This document shows positions 1 to 5,170 of a DNA stretch of 6,009 bases, one piece after another. Under the pieces are notes generated by a model. That model searched no databases. It was not told the origin of the DNA and saw nothing but the letters and a program-made list of their open reading frames with translations. The first letter of the stretch is position 1, and each line of letters opens with the position of its first letter. Location of the stretch: assembly GCA_934309345.1 (NCBI GenBank), contig CAKRDD010000041.1:1-6009 (forward strand), written 5' to 3'. Source of the stretch: an uncultured Mediterraneibacter sp. (GTDB lineage Bacteria > Bacillota > Clostridia > Lachnospirales > Lachnospiraceae). The translations under genes and the position numbers were made by a program.

Positions 1-62
1 CAAAATATAATGTAACAAAATTTGAAATTCATTATATTCTGTACTAATTTGCACTTCTTCAT
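1..62 (-). CDS. N-terminal start of an unidentified protein, cut by the window edge; probable c-di-GMP riboswitch target
   Basis: An ATG at 62-60 is preceded by a purine-rich ribosome binding site (GGAGGAGGGGAGAAAG, ending just before the start). The frame stays open for 20 codons to the window edge and begins MKKCKLVQNIMNFKFCYIIF. Two lysines followed by an increasingly hydrophobic stretch would suit the start of a signal peptide or membrane anchor, but too little is visible to assign a family. It is the first well-initiated frame downstream of the c-di-GMP riboswitch and terminator on the same strand, about 160 nt beyond the terminator T-run. c-di-GMP-I switches often control surface, adhesion, motility or signalling proteins, so such a product would not surprise; that is inference only. 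A 28-codon frame starting with ATG at 145-143 ends in TGA overlapping this ATG (ATGA), so translational coupling is possible. The whole frame could also be chance in a decayed region. Confidence 0.4.
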   Translation of the reverse strand, partial: MKKCKLVQNIMNFKFCYIIF

Positions 63-220
63 CTTTCTCCCCTCCTCCAGGCTACAGTTGCTTGCTTCCA
101 GATTTTAATTTTACATTCATTAATTATCAATAACCTCCCCGCCATTTTTCACAATATTTTTCCAAACAGCTTCTGTATTACTTGTTCAAGTGCTCTACCA
201 CAAGAACTTTCCTAATATAT

Positions 221-248
221 AAAAAAAGCACTGCCAAACAGACAGTGC
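221..248 (-). terminator. Intrinsic terminator of the c-di-GMP riboswitch
   Basis: On the minus strand, GCACTG and CAGTGC form a perfect 6-bp stem around a 9-nt loop, followed at once by seven T residues. It begins 12 nt after the aptamer core. The 5' strand (GCACTG) is also part of an alternative hairpin with the 3' edge of the aptamer, the expected layout of an expression platform acting by transcription termination. Confidence 0.88.
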
Positions 249-260
249 ACATCATTTCAT

Positions 261-327
261 GCAACTAGCTGCCATTTTACAGGCCCTATAGCTTTGCGTC
301 CCAGACTTTCATCTGGTTTGCCGATTT
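261..327 (-). promoter_or_regulatory. c-di-GMP-I (GEMM-I) riboswitch aptamer
   Basis: Read on the minus strand, the segment carries the GEMM-I core in order. GGCAAACC (322-315) is the first conserved strand. A stem CCAGA/TCTGG (with flanking pairs) is capped by a GAAA tetraloop. Then come GGGACGCAAAGC and a P3 arm, GCTATAGGGCC, pairing with GGCAGCTAG, and GTTGC closes P1 against GGCAA. The GAAA tetraloop and its receptor region are the family's known docking pair. The base matching G20 of the Vibrio Vc2 aptamer is G (first G of GGCAAA), which favours c-di-GMP; the 3',3'-cGAMP-preferring variants carry A there. P1 is short, and beyond GGCAA/TTGC it is weak. It lies between a promoter (369-397) and an intrinsic terminator (221-248), so it acts in cis as an RNA leader on a downstream minus-strand gene. 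Confidence 0.94.
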
Positions 328-368
328 CATTTATTATAGCTTTTAAACTTATGCAAAAAACTGGTTTT

Positions 369-397
369 ATTATACTCTAATGCTCTACTGTACACAA
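369..397 (-). promoter_or_regulatory. Sigma-A-type promoter of the riboswitch transcript
   Basis: The minus strand has TTGTGT (397-392) and a perfect TATAAT (374-369) separated by 17 nt. Predicted transcription start is near 362, leaving about 40 nt before the conserved GGCAAA of the aptamer. The -35 box is a weak match, the -10 box and spacing are ideal. It sits after the terminator at 422-466, so the riboswitch unit appears to be transcribed independently. Confidence 0.6.
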
Positions 398-421
398 GAA
401 AAACATTACCGTTTTAACGTT

Positions 422-466
422 TAAAAACAAAAAAGAACAGCCGATACATATACTCGAACTGTTCTC
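422..466 (-). terminator. Intrinsic terminator after a decayed minus-strand gene
   Basis: On the minus strand, AGAACAG and CTGTTCT form a 7-bp stem, with an inner CGA/TCG pair set in the long loop, followed by TTTTTTGTTTTT. The stem begins immediately after the TAG stop (469-467) of the MarR-like fragment, which supports a real gene having once ended here. Confidence 0.75.
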
Positions 467-584
467 CTACTTCCGAAGTCCACGCAGCATTGACATCACT
501 GTTTCCTGCTCATTTGTACTCAGATTGTTCCATATCCCTAGAACTTCTTTCTGTCAGATTCTCTGAATTACCTTCTAAAGTCAT
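467..584 (-). pseudogene. Frameshifted remnant resembling the C-terminus of a MarR-family regulator
   Basis: Two minus-strand frames join into one protein-like sequence. Frame 1 begins with an ATG at 584 (MTLEGNSENLTE). After a one-base shift near 555, frame 2 continues as KEVLGIWNNL and then STNEQETVMSMLRGLRK, ending in TAG at 469-467. The pattern 'LTEKG..., then LSxxEQETxxxLLRxL at the end' is typical of the last helix of MarR-type winged-helix repressors, which helps form the dimer. Only about 38 codons remain and the DNA-binding domain is missing, so no function is expected. A well-formed terminator follows directly. The family call comes from reading by eye and the fragment is short, so an unrelated origin is possible. 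Confidence 0.4.
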
Positions 585-590
585 TTCCGC

Positions 591-782
591 TTATATCGTT
601 TTTATAATATCATAGGTTATTTCATTTGTCACATAAAACTTTGAAGCACATATCATTCCGAGAAATCCAAGCCCCATTGTCAATCCTACCGCACACCTGG
701 AGGCATATGTTGATCCTGGAGTGCTGTCGAAATAGCGTTCTTTTGTATATGTTAGTATATAATGTACGGCATAATTTAAAGA
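591..782 (-). pseudogene. Start-less membrane-protein-like fragment of unknown family
   Basis: A minus-strand frame is open for 63 codons between an upstream TAA (785-783) and TAA at 593-591, with no usable start before an internal ATG at codon 36. The translation looks protein-like: a charged and aromatic stretch (LTYTKERYFDSTPGS), a glycine-rich hydrophobic segment that could span a membrane (AVGLTMGLGFLGMICA), then SKFYVTNEITYDIIKTI. It is in frame with the following MarR-like fragment (ATG at 584), separated only by the TAA, so both could be remains of one degraded locus. I do not recognise the family. The composition and the lack of a start favour a truncated relic over an expressed small protein; chance is the other alternative. 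Confidence 0.3.
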
Positions 783-783
783 T

Positions 784-839
784 TAAAAAAAGAAGAAACA
801 TCTTTACAAATATTATGTAAAAATGTTTCCTCTTTTTTA
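784..839. terminator. Strong bidirectional intrinsic terminator downstream of yebC
   Basis: A long imperfect hairpin: GAAACAT (795-801) pairs with ATGTTTC (823-829), and inner TTTAC (803-807) pairs with GTAAA (817-821) around a 9-nt loop. The outer A-run (784-791) and T-run (833-838) extend the stem. On the minus strand it ends in TTCTTTTTTT and on the plus strand in CTCTTTTTT, so it can act both ways. It is the first credible terminator after yebC, about 160 bp past the stop. Confidence 0.8.
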
Positions 840-884
840 ATAGGGTTATACGCTTTCTATTTGTTTTTTACGATTATTTTACGA

Positions 885-923
885 CAAATTCATGTAAAAA
901 CAGGGTGGTTTTGCATGAATTTG
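885..923. repeat. Large imperfect palindrome in the yebC 3' region
   Basis: CAAATTCATG (885-894) is the exact reverse complement of CATGAATTTG (914-923). Inside, AAAAC (897-901) pairs with GTTTT (908-912), leaving a 6-nt loop. The 15-bp stem has no T-run on either strand, so it is not a standard terminator. It lies between yebC and the terminator at 784-839. The rest of 840-1000 shows no gene that I can support. Confidence 0.6.
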
Positions 924-1000
924 ACAATAGTAATCATTCTTGATATTTACCAAAAAGCTTTATTTTACAGCATTTTCTTGGTATATTTTGTGACAGTTTG

Positions 1001-1738
1001 TTACAACTCTGCCGAGCAGTTATGGTATACGTCCTGAACATCATCATCTTCATCAAGAAGATCAAGTGTTTTCTGGATGTTTTTAATATCTTCTTCGTTT
1101 GTAAGATCAACATATGTCTGTGGAATCATTGTAACTTCAGCAGAAACCATAGGGATTCCGGCTTCTTCCATCTTCAGACGAACATCACTGAAGTCTTCCG
1201 GTGCTGTTAATACTTCGTAGCTGTCTTCTTCTTCGTTAAAGTCTTCAGCACCTGCATCAAGTACAGTCATCATAAGATCATCAGAGTCCATATCGCACTC
1301 TTCTTTATCAATAATGATCTGTCCTTTTTCATCGAACATGAAAGATACACATCCAGGTGTTCCTACGTTTCCGCTTCCCTTTGTAAATGCATTTCTTACA
1401 TTGGAAGCTGTACGGTTCTTGTTATCTGTAAGAGTCTTAACGATGATAGCTGTTCCGTTCGGTCCGTATCCTTCATATGTAATACGCTCATAGTTATCAG
1501 CAGCTCCTTCTCCGGCAGCTTTTTTGATATTTCTCTCGATTGTATCATTCGGCATGTTGTTTGCTTTTGCTTTTGCAATAACATCACGAAGTCTGCTGTT
1601 GTTTGTCGGATCAGCACTTCCACCTTCCTTAACAGCAATTGCAAGTTCACGTCCGATCTTTGTAAAAATCTTTCCTTTCGCTGCATCATTCTTTTCTTTC
1701 TTATGCTTGATATTTGCAAATTTAGAATGTCCTGACAT
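1001..1738 (-). CDS. yebC: YebC/PmpR (TACO1-like) family protein
   Basis: The 245-residue product has the family's usual length. It opens with MSGHSKFANIKHKKEKNDAAKG followed by KIFTKIGRELA, the signature N-terminal domain. NNMPNDTIERNIKKAAGE (about 60-77) is the second hallmark, then come YEGYGPNGTAIIV and TDNKNRTASNVR, and an acidic C-terminal part. The family is cytoplasmic. Members were first described as transcriptional regulators (PmpR); more recent work and the mitochondrial homologue TACO1 point to a translation role, helping ribosomes through difficult sequences such as proline runs. Which role applies cannot be read from this sequence. AAAGGAG (1754-1748) lies 9 nt before the ATG. 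The gene has its own promoter (1835-1863) and no clear terminator separates it from mazF, so some read-through from the upstream cluster is possible. No residue looks abnormal; F for the usual W in the HSKW motif is common in clostridia. Confidence 0.97.
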   Translation of the reverse strand: MSGHSKFANIKHKKEKNDAAKGKIFTKIGRELAIAVKEGGSADPTNNSRLRDVIAKAKANNMPNDTIERNIKKAAGEGAADNYERITYEGYGPNGTAIIVKTLTDNKNRTASNVRNAFTKGSGNVGTPGCVSFMFDEKGQIIIDKEECDMDSDDLMMTVLDAGAEDFNEEEDSYEVLTAPEDFSDVRLKMEEAGIPMVSAEVTMIPQTYVDLTNEEDIKNIQKTLDLLDEDDDVQDVYHNCSAEL

Positions 1739-1810
1739 ATTCTGATTCTCCTTTTCTATTGTATCAATGTATTTTATATAAATTCACTTGCATTTACAGA
1801 TACACACTAA

Positions 1811-1864
1811 GTTCTGTAAAGCACTATCTTTATGATTTTACCACGCTTTTTTTGTTCTGTAAAG
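1811..1864. repeat. 11-bp direct repeat across the yebC promoter and leader
   Basis: GTTCTGTAAAG occurs exactly at 1811-1821 and 1854-1864 (plus strand), start to start 43 bp, about four helical turns. On the minus strand each reads CTTTACAGAAC. The upstream copy contains the -35 box of the yebC promoter and the other falls just after the predicted start. Either a paired protein site or a duplicated promoter segment would explain it. Confidence 0.55.
1835..1863 (-). promoter_or_regulatory. Sigma-A-type promoter of yebC
   Basis: On the minus strand TTTACA (1863-1858) and TAAAAT (1840-1835) each match consensus at five of six positions and are separated by exactly 17 nt. The predicted start is near 1828, giving a leader of about 90 nt before the yebC ATG. 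A second TTTACA (1820-1815) with 17-nt spacing to GTAAAT could be a weaker tandem promoter. Confidence 0.65.
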
Positions 1865-1877
1865 AATTTGGTTGGAT

Positions 1878-2225
1878 TTATGTAGTAAGATCCAGACTGA
1901 TTCTTATTGCTTGGTCAATTTTTTTCATTCGTTCCTGATCGATATGACAGACATATTCTCTCAGTCTTTTCTTGTCAATTGTACGGATCTGTTCCAGCAG
2001 AATGACTGAATTTTTCATAATATTATAATCATTTGTACAGATTTCAATATGTGTCGGCAATTTTGCCTTATTCATCTTCGACGTAATTGCGGCACAGATG
2101 ATGGTTGGACTATGTCTGTTGCCTATGTTATTCTGTATTATAAGTACCGGCCGGATTCCACCTTGTTCGGAACCAACGACAGGACTAAGATCTGCGTAAT
2201 AAATGTCGCCCCGCTTAATTATCAA
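1878..2225 (-). CDS. mazF: MazF/EndoA mRNA interferase toxin
   Basis: The product matches Bacillus subtilis MazF (EndoA/NdoA) along its whole length: KRGDIYYADLSPVVGSEQGG, RPVLIIQN, GNRHSPT, AAITS, KAKLPTH and SVILLEQIRTIDK are all present. These enzymes are ribosome-independent RNases cutting single-stranded mRNA; the Bacillus enzyme recognises UACAU. I chose the TTG at 2225 (115 residues, MIIKRGD) because it reproduces the family N-terminus and puts the conserved catalytic pair at R25 and T48, the Bacillus numbering. A GTG at 2234 would give 118 residues, but its GGAG lies only 1 nt upstream, too close to work. The gene follows alr, as in Bacillus, where a MazE-type antitoxin gene lies between them; none is visible here. 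All expected catalytic residues are present, so the toxin appears intact. Confidence 0.95.
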   Translation of the reverse strand: MIIKRGDIYYADLSPVVGSEQGGIRPVLIIQNNIGNRHSPTIICAAITSKMNKAKLPTHIEICTNDYNIMKNSVILLEQIRTIDKKRLREYVCHIDQERMKKIDQAIRISLDLTT

Positions 2226-2235
2226 TTCATTCACA

Positions 2236-2239
2236 CTCC
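2236..2239 (-). promoter_or_regulatory. Ribosome binding site that decides the mazF start
   Basis: GGAG on the minus strand is 10 nt before TTG (2225) but only 1 nt before GTG (2234). The spacing therefore supports the TTG start, which also fits the family N-terminus. The motif is modest, suggesting low translation, as is reasonable for a toxin. Confidence 0.5.
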
Positions 2240-2320
2240 GATATTCCAGTTACTTTTCGTATTTGTTCTCTGATTCTTCTCAGAACCTTTTGTTTTTTTC
2301 TAAGAACATACTAAAGTATC

Positions 2321-2374
2321 TCCGGTTTTATCGGATGTATGCATGTCAACCGGATTCTTTCAATTATTCCGGTT
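2321..2374 (-). promoter_or_regulatory. Three-part inverted repeat between alr and mazF, possible RNA switch
   Basis: On the minus strand the 7-mer AACCGGA (2374-2368), its complement TCCGGTT (2354-2348) and AACCGGA again (2327-2321) follow one another. The middle element can pair perfectly with either neighbour (loops 13 and 20 nt), giving two mutually exclusive hairpins. The first overlaps the alr stop codon. Neither is followed by a T-run. The rest of the gap (2226-2320) holds no frame with a usable start in phase with a known antitoxin. Confidence 0.45.
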
Positions 2375-3539
2375 ATTCGAAATAATCAATCTGTTTTACG
2401 ATCGTACCGTTTTTATAATACTCTCTCGGAACACGCTTGCTCAGATCACAGACAAATTCATAATTGAATCTTCCACTCAGATCAGAAAGATCTTCTACAC
2501 GGATAACGGCGTCCTTGTCTTTTCCGACCAGAGTAACCGGATCCATGAATTTTGCTTCTGGAATCTCTGTTACATCTACCATAAACTGATCCATGCAGAC
2601 TCTTCCTACAATATCTGCACGTTTTCCATGGATAAGAACATAGCCTTTATTTGAAAGGGAACGCGGATATCCGTCACCGTATCCGACGGGAATCGTAGCG
2701 ATCCGCATCTTCTTTGGCGCGACGAAAGTTCCACCGTAACTGATGGAAGTTCCTTTTTCCACATCCTTTACAAAGCTGATATGGCTGATTAATTCCAGTG
2801 CCGGTTTCAGGTCAACAGCATCTTTTTTCACTTCATCTGACGGATACATTCCATAAATAGAGATTCCGGCTCTGGCAAGATCATGCTTCATATCCGGAAA
2901 ATCAATAATTCCGGCACTGTTATCACAATCATAATAGGAAATCTGAACGCCATTTGTTTCTAACTGTTCTTTCATCCAGAGGAATTTTTCATGTTGGGCA
3001 AATGTATAAGACTTGTCAAATTCATCTGCTTTTGCAAAGTGTGTGAACATTCCTTCCATTTTAATATTAGGAAGTTTGCTGATTCTGGAAATTGTCTCAA
3101 CACTCTCTTTGCTTACTTTGAATCCAATTCGTCCCATTCCTGTATCAATTTTTATGTGAAGAAATGCGGTCTTTCCTGACCTTACGGCAGCCTCAGCCAT
3201 TCCCTTGGCCATCTCTTCTGTATAAACTGCTGCACGGATTTCTTTTTCAACCATTTCTTCATACTCATCAGGAAAAACACAGCCAAGAATCAAGATTGGT
3301 TTCTTGATTCCATGTGCTCTTAAAGTTCTTGCTTCTCCCATGCATGCTACAGCGTAACCCCAGATATAAGGCGTTTCCTCAAACATTTCCGCAAGAGGAA
3401 CTGCTCCGTGTCCGTATGCATCGGTCTTGATAACAGCTATTAAACGTCCCTCCTGACCAATGCGATTTTTCATCTGTTCCATATTATATGCAATTGCGTC
3501 CAGATTGATCCGGGCACATACTCTGTTATACTGTTTCAT
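2373..3539 (-). CDS. alr: Alanine racemase
   Basis: This PLP enzyme interconverts L- and D-alanine, supplying D-Ala for peptidoglycan in the cytoplasm. The 388-residue length is normal. AVIKTDAYGHG holds the lysine that binds PLP (K38). K130 in HIKIDTGMGRIGF matches the carbamylated lysine of the Geobacillus enzyme, and R137 follows in the same block. SYGGTF carries the second catalytic base (Y268), and CMDQFMVDVT (from 315) is the substrate-contact loop of the partner subunit. The N-terminal part (about 8-240) is the TIM barrel and the rest the beta domain. The ATG lies 3 nt after the nnr stop, and the AAAGGAG used is inside the last codons of nnr (spacing about 12 nt), so translation is probably coupled. 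Every key residue is present, hence an active enzyme is expected. Confidence 0.98.
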   Translation of the reverse strand: MKQYNRVCARINLDAIAYNMEQMKNRIGQEGRLIAVIKTDAYGHGAVPLAEMFEETPYIWGYAVACMGEARTLRAHGIKKPILILGCVFPDEYEEMVEKEIRAAVYTEEMAKGMAEAAVRSGKTAFLHIKIDTGMGRIGFKVSKESVETISRISKLPNIKMEGMFTHFAKADEFDKSYTFAQHEKFLWMKEQLETNGVQISYYDCDNSAGIIDFPDMKHDLARAGISIYGMYPSDEVKKDAVDLKPALELISHISFVKDVEKGTSISYGGTFVAPKKMRIATIPVGYGDGYPRSLSNKGYVLIHGKRADIVGRVCMDQFMVDVTEIPEAKFMDPVTLVGKDKDAVIRVEDLSDLSGRFNYEFVCDLSKRVPREYYKNGTIVKQIDYFE

Positions 3540-3542
3540 AAT

Positions 3543-5060
3543 TTATCTGCACTCCTTTGCATTCTTCATTGCATCGGCCATACCCTGAATCAGGTCTCTG
3601 GCTAATACGCTGTAACTTCCTTTGCTCTTTTTCGCTTCATCTCCACCACAGGCATGTAGGAAAACTCCCACAGTAGTGGCTTCGAATGGTGCCATATGCT
3701 GTGCAAGAAGTCCTGCAATCGTTCCGGCGAGAACGTCTCCGGAACCACCTTTTGCCATAGAGTTATTACCAGCGAGATTTACAAATCTCTGCCGATTTGT
3801 CTGTGCGACAACAGTACGACTGTCTTTTAACACACAGATTATGGATGATTTTGTATCCGGTCCGGATTGTTTTATGATCTGATCAAGTGCCTGGAAGCGA
3901 TCTTCCATGATCATATCAATACTCCATCCGGTCAGCCTTGACATTTCTTTCATATGTGGAGTTAAAATCACAGGTGCACAACATTGATTTAATAACTCTA
4001 TATTCCTGCTCAGTAAATTAAGTCCATCGGCATCTATGACACATGGACAGGATACATTTTTCAATACATTTTTCAATATCTTTTCGGAAATCTGTCCCAT
4101 TCCAAGTCCACAGCCAATACAAACCACATCAGCCCAGTCAAGAAGATGAGACAGTTGACTGTCATCATAAGAATTATAGCAGGATATGATTGCCTCCGGA
4201 AGAAGTTCCTGCAGTGCCAGACGGTTTTCACTTGCTGTATAAATCTGTACTAGACCGGCACCAACTGTATAGGCAGCACAGGCAGAAAGAAATGCAGCAC
4301 CAGCCATCCCGGGACTTCCGGTGATCATAAGAACTTTTCCATAACTTCCCTTGTGCGAATTCATCATTCTCGAAGGAAGAAGTTTTCCAAGATCATTTTT
4401 GTCAAAGGTATAACAAACATCCAGGCGATTCGAAAAATATTTCGGATCAATTCCAATCGCAACCGGAATACTCTCTCCTGCATACGACTTGCCAGGGAAA
4501 AGCTCACAGCCTAATTTTACACATGCCATACATATTGTAAGGTCGGCTCGAAATGCTGTCCCAAGAATCTTTCCTGTTGCAGCACAGATCCCGGATGGAA
4601 TATCAACAGCAACTTTTTCTGCATCCTGAAGATTCATCCAGTCGATCACATCTTTATAATGTCCTGTGATTTCACGGCAGAGTCCAACACCAAATACAGC
4701 ATCAATTATTACAGTATATTCTTCATCCGGGAATTCTGTGAATACAGAAATCCCCATATTTTCTACAATCTGTTTCTGACATCGACATTCTTCACTTAAA
4801 GAAGCTTCTTTCCCTGCAAATAGTACATCTGCATGCTTTCCCTGTTCGGTTAAGAGCCTTGCTACTGCAAATCCGTCTCCACCATTGTTGCCGCTTCCAC
4901 AAACAATCAGACTTTTTTCTGTGGAAATATTTTTCTTATGCATTGTCTCGACAATCTGAAGTGCTGCACGTTCCATAAGTACAAGGGATGGAATCCCAAT
5001 TTCATGAATTGTGTGTGCATCAGCCTCACTCATCTGCTTCCCATTTGGAAGATATCTCAT
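3543..5060 (-). CDS. nnr: Bifunctional NAD(P)HX epimerase / ADP-dependent NAD(P)HX dehydratase
   Basis: It repairs NADH and NADPH hydrated by heat or by side reactions of dehydrogenases: the N-terminal YjeF_N domain epimerises R/S-NAD(P)HX and the C-terminal ribokinase-like domain dehydrates the S form using ADP. The 505-residue length fits the fused form. Epimerase part (1 to about 215): CGSGNNGGDGFAVAR (54-68), IDAVFGVGL (119-127), AVDIPSG (151-157). Dehydratase part (about 225-500): SHKGSYGKVLMITGS (235-249), DADGLNLL (343-350), TPHMKEM (367-373), NNSMAKGGSGDVLAG (432-446), with D442 as the expected catalytic aspartate. The ATG at 5060 is the only in-frame start after a TAG and fits the family N-terminus, but its ribosome binding site is poor (AGG, 8 nt away). 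Upstream is rex, 110 bp off; downstream alr begins after 3 nt. Confidence 0.96.
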   Translation of the reverse strand: MRYLPNGKQMSEADAHTIHEIGIPSLVLMERAALQIVETMHKKNISTEKSLIVCGSGNNGGDGFAVARLLTEQGKHADVLFAGKEASLSEECRCQKQIVENMGISVFTEFPDEEYTVIIDAVFGVGLCREITGHYKDVIDWMNLQDAEKVAVDIPSGICAATGKILGTAFRADLTICMACVKLGCELFPGKSYAGESIPVAIGIDPKYFSNRLDVCYTFDKNDLGKLLPSRMMNSHKGSYGKVLMITGSPGMAGAAFLSACAAYTVGAGLVQIYTASENRLALQELLPEAIISCYNSYDDSQLSHLLDWADVVCIGCGLGMGQISEKILKNVLKNVSCPCVIDADGLNLLSRNIELLNQCCAPVILTPHMKEMSRLTGWSIDMIMEDRFQALDQIIKQSGPDTKSSIICVLKDSRTVVAQTNRQRFVNLAGNNSMAKGGSGDVLAGTIAGLLAQHMAPFEATTVGVFLHACGGDEAKKSKGSYSVLARDLIQGMADAMKNAKECR

Positions 5061-5109
5061 GCTTATCGCCTGACCTTTCTATCATTATTAATTCCTTTTA
5101 ACATGAACA

Positions 5110-5151
5110 GATGCTGCGAAACCTCCTTTTGTCAGTTGGTCCCACAGCATC
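5110..5151 (-). promoter_or_regulatory. Hairpin in the rex-nnr spacer enclosing an AGGAGG motif
   Basis: On the minus strand GATGCTG (5151-5145) pairs exactly with CAGCATC (5116-5110). After one mismatch GGGACC pairs with GGTTTC (two G-T wobbles), giving about 13 bp around a loop near AACTGACAAAAGGA. The loop and 3' arm carry AAAAGGAGG, the best ribosome binding sequence in the spacer, yet no start codon lies at a normal distance. No T-run follows, so it is not a terminator. It could be a processing or regulatory element, or the remnant of a lost gene's start. Confidence 0.5.
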
Positions 5152-5170
5152 CTTGCAGCTTTGCTAGATT

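Noticed and set aside
120..179. Frame reading NTEAVWKNIVKNGGEVIDN with a stop, as a gene fragment
   Set aside because: It is only 19 codons, has no start and a stop lies just upstream; too short to name or annotate as a pseudogene.
333..338. A second TATAAT on the minus strand just before the aptamer
   Set aside because: No acceptable -35 box lies 16-18 nt upstream, whereas TATAAT at 374-369 has one at 17 nt and leaves a full-length leader.
626..820. Plus-strand frame of 64 codons
   Set aside because: It has no ribosome binding site, runs antisense to the more protein-like minus-strand fragment and crosses the bidirectional terminator hairpin.
1..1000. Insertion sequence or CRISPR as an explanation of the gene-poor left end
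   Set aside because: I see no terminal inverted repeats with target duplications, no transposase motifs and no regularly spaced repeats.
1524..1745. Plus-strand frames opposite yebC, alr, nnr and rex (for example 1524-1745, 2343-2654, 3622-3882, 5217-5507)
   Set aside because: They are mirror frames of well-identified minus-strand genes, without start signals or recognisable domains.
2267..2300. Terminator-like hairpin on the plus strand (GTTCTCTGA/TCAGAAC then CTTTTGTTTTTTT)
   Set aside because: It resembles a terminator, but no plus-strand gene or promoter leads into it and its stem contains a bulge; probably an effect of A-rich minus-strand spacer sequence.
2227..2310. 27-codon basic frame directly before mazF as a possible antitoxin
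   Set aside because: It lacks ATG, GTG or TTG, is too short for MazE and has no ribbon-helix-helix pattern; at most it is a relic.
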